A stretch of 64,000 bases of DNA, from NCBI GenBank assembly GCA_964368305.1, contig CAYJAB010000002.1:62001-126000 (forward strand), written 5' to 3'. Within the stretch, counting starts at the first letter, position 1, and the number at the start of each line of letters is the position of its first letter. Positions 61,883-64,000 of the stretch are shown piece by piece. The DNA is from CAYJAB01 sp964368305. GTDB taxonomy: Bacteria > Bacillota_I > Bacilli_A > Erysipelotrichales > Erysipelotrichaceae. The position numbers were made by a program, and so were the translations under genes. The notes under the pieces are model-generated. The model did no database searches, was not told the origin of the DNA, and saw only the letters and a list, made by a program, of their open reading frames with translations.

Positions 61883-63199
61883 ATGTATTATTTCATTGGA
61901 ATTAAAGGTGCGGGAATGGCATCATTAGCGTGTATTTTAGATGATTTAGGATATCGTGTTTTAGGAAGTGACATTGATAAGCATATATTTACAGAAGAGA
62001 TGTTAGAAAAACATAAAATTGACATCTTACCCTTTAATAAAGAAAACATTAAGGATCATATGACTGTAATTATAGGAAATGCGTTTGATGAGGATTTTTT
62101 TGAGGTTGAAGTTGCAAGAAACAATCCAACAGTCACATGTTATAGATATCATGAATTTTTAGGAAAGTTTATGGAAAACTATATTTCATACTCAGTTGCT
62201 GGAAGTCATGGTAAGACAACAACAACTTCTATGTTAGCAAGCATGCTTAATTACAATGTGCCAACAGGCTACTTAATTGGAGATGGTACTGGCGAAATAA
62301 AAAAAGACAGTGAACATTTTGTAATTGAATCTTGTGAATATAAACGCCATTTTCTTGCGTATCATCCAGATTACGCAATTATTACCAATATTGATTTAGA
62401 CCACGTTGATTATTTCAAAACAGAGGAAGATTATTCACTTGCTTATGAAGAATTTGCAAAACAAGTAAAAAAATGTTCTATCTTATTTGGGGATGACCCA
62501 AAAGTAAGAGATTTAAAAATTGATTCAAATAAGATTTACTATGGAATTGAAGAATTTAATGATGTACAAGCTGTAGACATTGTTGAAACTAAAGATTATA
62601 TGGAATTTACGGTTTTGTATCATAAAGAAAAATTTTATCGATTCCATCTTCCATTTGTAGGAAGACATATGCTTTGGAATAGCTTAGCTGTTATTACTGT
62701 AGGGATTTTATGTAATTTAAATGGTGAGAAGATAAATGAAGGATTAAGTCATTTTACAGGTGCAAAAAGAAGATTTGTAGTTGAAGAAATTGATGATTGT
62801 GTCTTTGTAGATGATTATGCACATCATCCTACAGAAGTTTCAGTAACGATTGATGCTGCAAAAATGCGTTTTCCAGATCATAAAATCATTGCGGTGTTTA
62901 AACCGCATCGCGTAAGTCGTGTTTATAGTTTTGTTGATCAATTTACAGAAGCATTAAAAAAGGCAGATGAAGTATTTTTATGTCCATTTACAAGTATTGA
63001 TGATAAAGAAGATGGAATAGATATTGAAATTGATTATTTAGCAGATAAAATTGAGGGAAGTTATATTGTAGAAGATGAAGATGAAACTGCAATAATATTA
63101 GCGAATATGCGTCCTGCGGTTTATTTGTTTATGTCTAGTAAAGATATTTACTCTTTGGCAGATAAAGTAAAAGCACTTCAAAAAAAGCATAGTGCATAG
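61883..63199 (+). CDS. murC: UDP-N-acetylmuramate--L-alanine ligase
   Basis: This 438-residue Mur ligase adds L-Ala to UDP-MurNAc. The N-terminal Rossmann motif is GIKGAGMASLACILDDLGYRVLGSD, the ATP loop VAGSHGKTTTTSM, then FVIESCEYKRHFL and TNIDLDHVDYF. C-terminal DDYAHHPTEV and FKPHRVSRV complete the catalytic set. The sequence is short compared with Gram-negative MurC. It has AAGGGGG as ribosome site and is followed by a cre-like site. Confidence 0.95.
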   Translation: MYYFIGIKGAGMASLACILDDLGYRVLGSDIDKHIFTEEMLEKHKIDILPFNKENIKDHMTVIIGNAFDEDFFEVEVARNNPTVTCYRYHEFLGKFMENYISYSVAGSHGKTTTTSMLASMLNYNVPTGYLIGDGTGEIKKDSEHFVIESCEYKRHFLAYHPDYAIITNIDLDHVDYFKTEEDYSLAYEEFAKQVKKCSILFGDDPKVRDLKIDSNKIYYGIEEFNDVQAVDIVETKDYMEFTVLYHKEKFYRFHLPFVGRHMLWNSLAVITVGILCNLNGEKINEGLSHFTGAKRRFVVEEIDDCVFVDDYAHHPTEVSVTIDAAKMRFPDHKIIAVFKPHRVSRVYSFVDQFTEALKKADEVFLCPFTSIDDKEDGIDIEIDYLADKIEGSYIVEDEDETAIILANMRPAVYLFMSSKDIYSLADKVKALQKKHSA

Positions 63200-63206
63200 A
63201 GCGAGA

Positions 63207-63258
63207 TGTTAACGCTATCATTTTTATTGAAAAAATTTTCATAAAAGTGTATTATAAT
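63207..63258 (+). promoter_or_regulatory. cre-like site and promoter before ytxG-like gene
   Basis: TGTTAACGCTATCA (63207-63220) fits the CcpA cre consensus TGWNANCGNTNWCA at all fixed positions. TTGAAA (63227-63232), a 17-bp spacer and TATTAT (63250-63255, overlapping TATAAT 63253-63258) form the promoter. A cre just upstream of -35 is an activating position in B. subtilis. Confidence 0.5.
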
Positions 63259-63274
63259 TATAAGAGGTGAAAAA

Positions 63275-63658
63275 ATGGATGCATTAATTAATGAGTTGTA
63301 TAATGTATCGGTACAAATTCTGCCGATATTGGGCGTAGTGGCCTTAGTATTTGTTATTGTGTTTTTAAGAAAACTTATTTTGTTATTAAATGATTTAAGT
63401 GAGACAACTAAAAAAGTAAACACTACTCTAGATATTGTTGATAGAGAACTGAATGATTTACAAGGTCCTATTAATACAGTTGTAAGTTTATCTGCAACTG
63501 TAGATTATGTACATGAATCAACAATAAAGACTGCAAAGTCAATGATTGTATATATTTTATCAAATATAGATACTGTAAAAAATTGGTTTATGGATGCAAT
63601 GGCGAAGTATAAAAGTAATAAAGTAGATAAAGAGGAACAGCAAAATGACACAGAATAA
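63275..63658 (+). CDS. DUF948 (YtxG-like) membrane protein
   Basis: This 127-residue protein has one N-terminal helix (about 13-38: ILPILGVVALVFVIVFLRKLILLL), then a long amphipathic coiled-coil region (SETTKKVNTTLDIVDRELNDLQGPINTV) of the DUF948 type. It is found after murC in Bacilli as ytxG. It is of unknown function, linked to cell-envelope or general-stress proteins. It overlaps the next gene by 14 nt. The ribosome site is AGAGGTG. Confidence 0.85.
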   Translation: MDALINELYNVSVQILPILGVVALVFVIVFLRKLILLLNDLSETTKKVNTTLDIVDRELNDLQGPINTVVSLSATVDYVHESTIKTAKSMIVYILSNIDTVKNWFMDAMAKYKSNKVDKEEQQNDTE

Positions 63659-64000
63659 TATTGAAAATAATAATGTTGATCAAGTAGTTGAGGATTTAAA
63701 ATATCAAGTTCGTGTACTTAGTGATGAGAAAAGTGATTTTGAATCACAACATGAAGGAGAAGATAGTAGTTTTTATGATAAGGCGATTAAATCTTTACAA
63801 GAGATGATTGATGCTATTACTGATAAATATCAAGATATAAAAAATAGCGCTAAGTTAAATGAATTTTTAGAGGATATTGAGTTGAAAAGCTCTCAGCTTT
63901 CTTATAATTTGAAATTAAAATTAAAAGAATATAGTGAAAATGAGAAAGTTGAACTTGTTTTGGATAAAGCAAAAGAGATTACAAATGATGCTTCAGAAAA
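63645..64000 (+). CDS. Coiled-coil protein in the ytxH position, 5' part
   Basis: An open frame starts at ATG 63645 (MTQNNIENNNVDQVVEDL) and runs off the window after 118 codons. It is helical and acidic with heptad-like repeats (SLQEMIDAITDKYQDIKN, LEDIELKSSQLSYNL). GAGG lies 9 nt upstream inside the ytxG-like gene, and the 14-nt overlap suggests coupling. In B. subtilis, YtxH, a small gas-vesicle-like protein, follows YtxG. This one is at least 118 residues, so it may be unrelated to YtxH. No domain is recognised. Confidence 0.7.
   Translation, partial: MTQNNIENNNVDQVVEDLKYQVRVLSDEKSDFESQHEGEDSSFYDKAIKSLQEMIDAITDKYQDIKNSAKLNEFLEDIELKSSQLSYNLKLKLKEYSENEKVELVLDKAKEITNDASE

Noticed and set aside
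1..64000. CRISPR arrays, tRNA or rRNA genes and insertion sequences
   Set aside because: No evenly spaced repeats, cloverleaf-like or rRNA sequence, transposase or terminal repeats were seen on either strand.

Overview
The window is AT-rich, gene-dense chromosome from a low-GC Gram-positive bacterium (Bacillota). Lipoboxes, MurC and MurE, a YtxG-type membrane protein, dimeric GlyQS and Bacillus-like gene order support this. PPi-dependent phosphofructokinase, small gene complement and DUF-free housekeeping blocks suggest Erysipelotrichia or a close walled relative; that placement is an inference. No rRNA, tRNA, CRISPR, insertion sequence or prophage was seen. No stretch above 300 bases lacks a gene. 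Two runs of ten N (12962-12971 and 47036-47045) are assembly joins, and each breaks a gene.

Layout. 1-163: tail of a nucleoside/sugar ABC permease. 195-2227 (minus): pncA-pncB nicotinamide salvage. 2307-4815: M16 peptidase-like pair ymfF-ymfH. 4943-8630: ssb, thyA-folA-plsC-hflX. 8692-11704: scpA-scpB-rluB, a zinc-ribbon membrane protein and a GNAT. 11770-16979: rsmE, an unknown gene, mtaB, murE, deoC, rpsU. 17073-18047: phoH.

18028-40077 is a phosphate-centred block. It holds an OmpR-type response regulator and PhoR-like kinase, a CUT1-type ABC transporter with a cytoplasmic glycerophosphodiesterase and a PHP phosphatase (ugpBAECQ-like), pfp, pstSCAB-phoU, a 1915-residue secreted protein, and a convergent Na/Pi symporter. 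It lies between phoH and ybeY, which are near neighbours in Bacillus subtilis. A common sequence (AATAAAACTATYATA) lies once before the solute-binding-protein gene and twice, 22 bp apart, before pstS, and could be the binding site of the local two-component regulator.

40201-51549 resumes the conserved housekeeping order: ybeY-dgkA-cdd-era-recO-glyQS-dnaG-rpoD-trmK, ispH (minus), cshB-nfo. 51594-54318 (minus) is a MacAB-like export cassette, followed by a membrane-anchored metallophosphoesterase (minus). 55407-64000 holds pnp, pepV, and a trmB-lipoprotein-ytpR-unknown-murC-ytxG-ytxH-position block in the B. subtilis order. In that block a disordered 206-residue protein with SP(M/I)(F/Y) repeats takes the place of the DNA translocase SftA.

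Most genes sit in operons with 1-20 nt overlaps and vegetative TTGNNN-17-TATAAT-like promoters. Most operons end in clear intrinsic terminators. No obviously new defence or mobile system was found. The most unusual items are the phosphate block with its shared promoter motif, the circularly permuted PstS, the PstA with an extracellular insert, the large secreted protein with a truncated sorting signal, and the disordered protein before murC.
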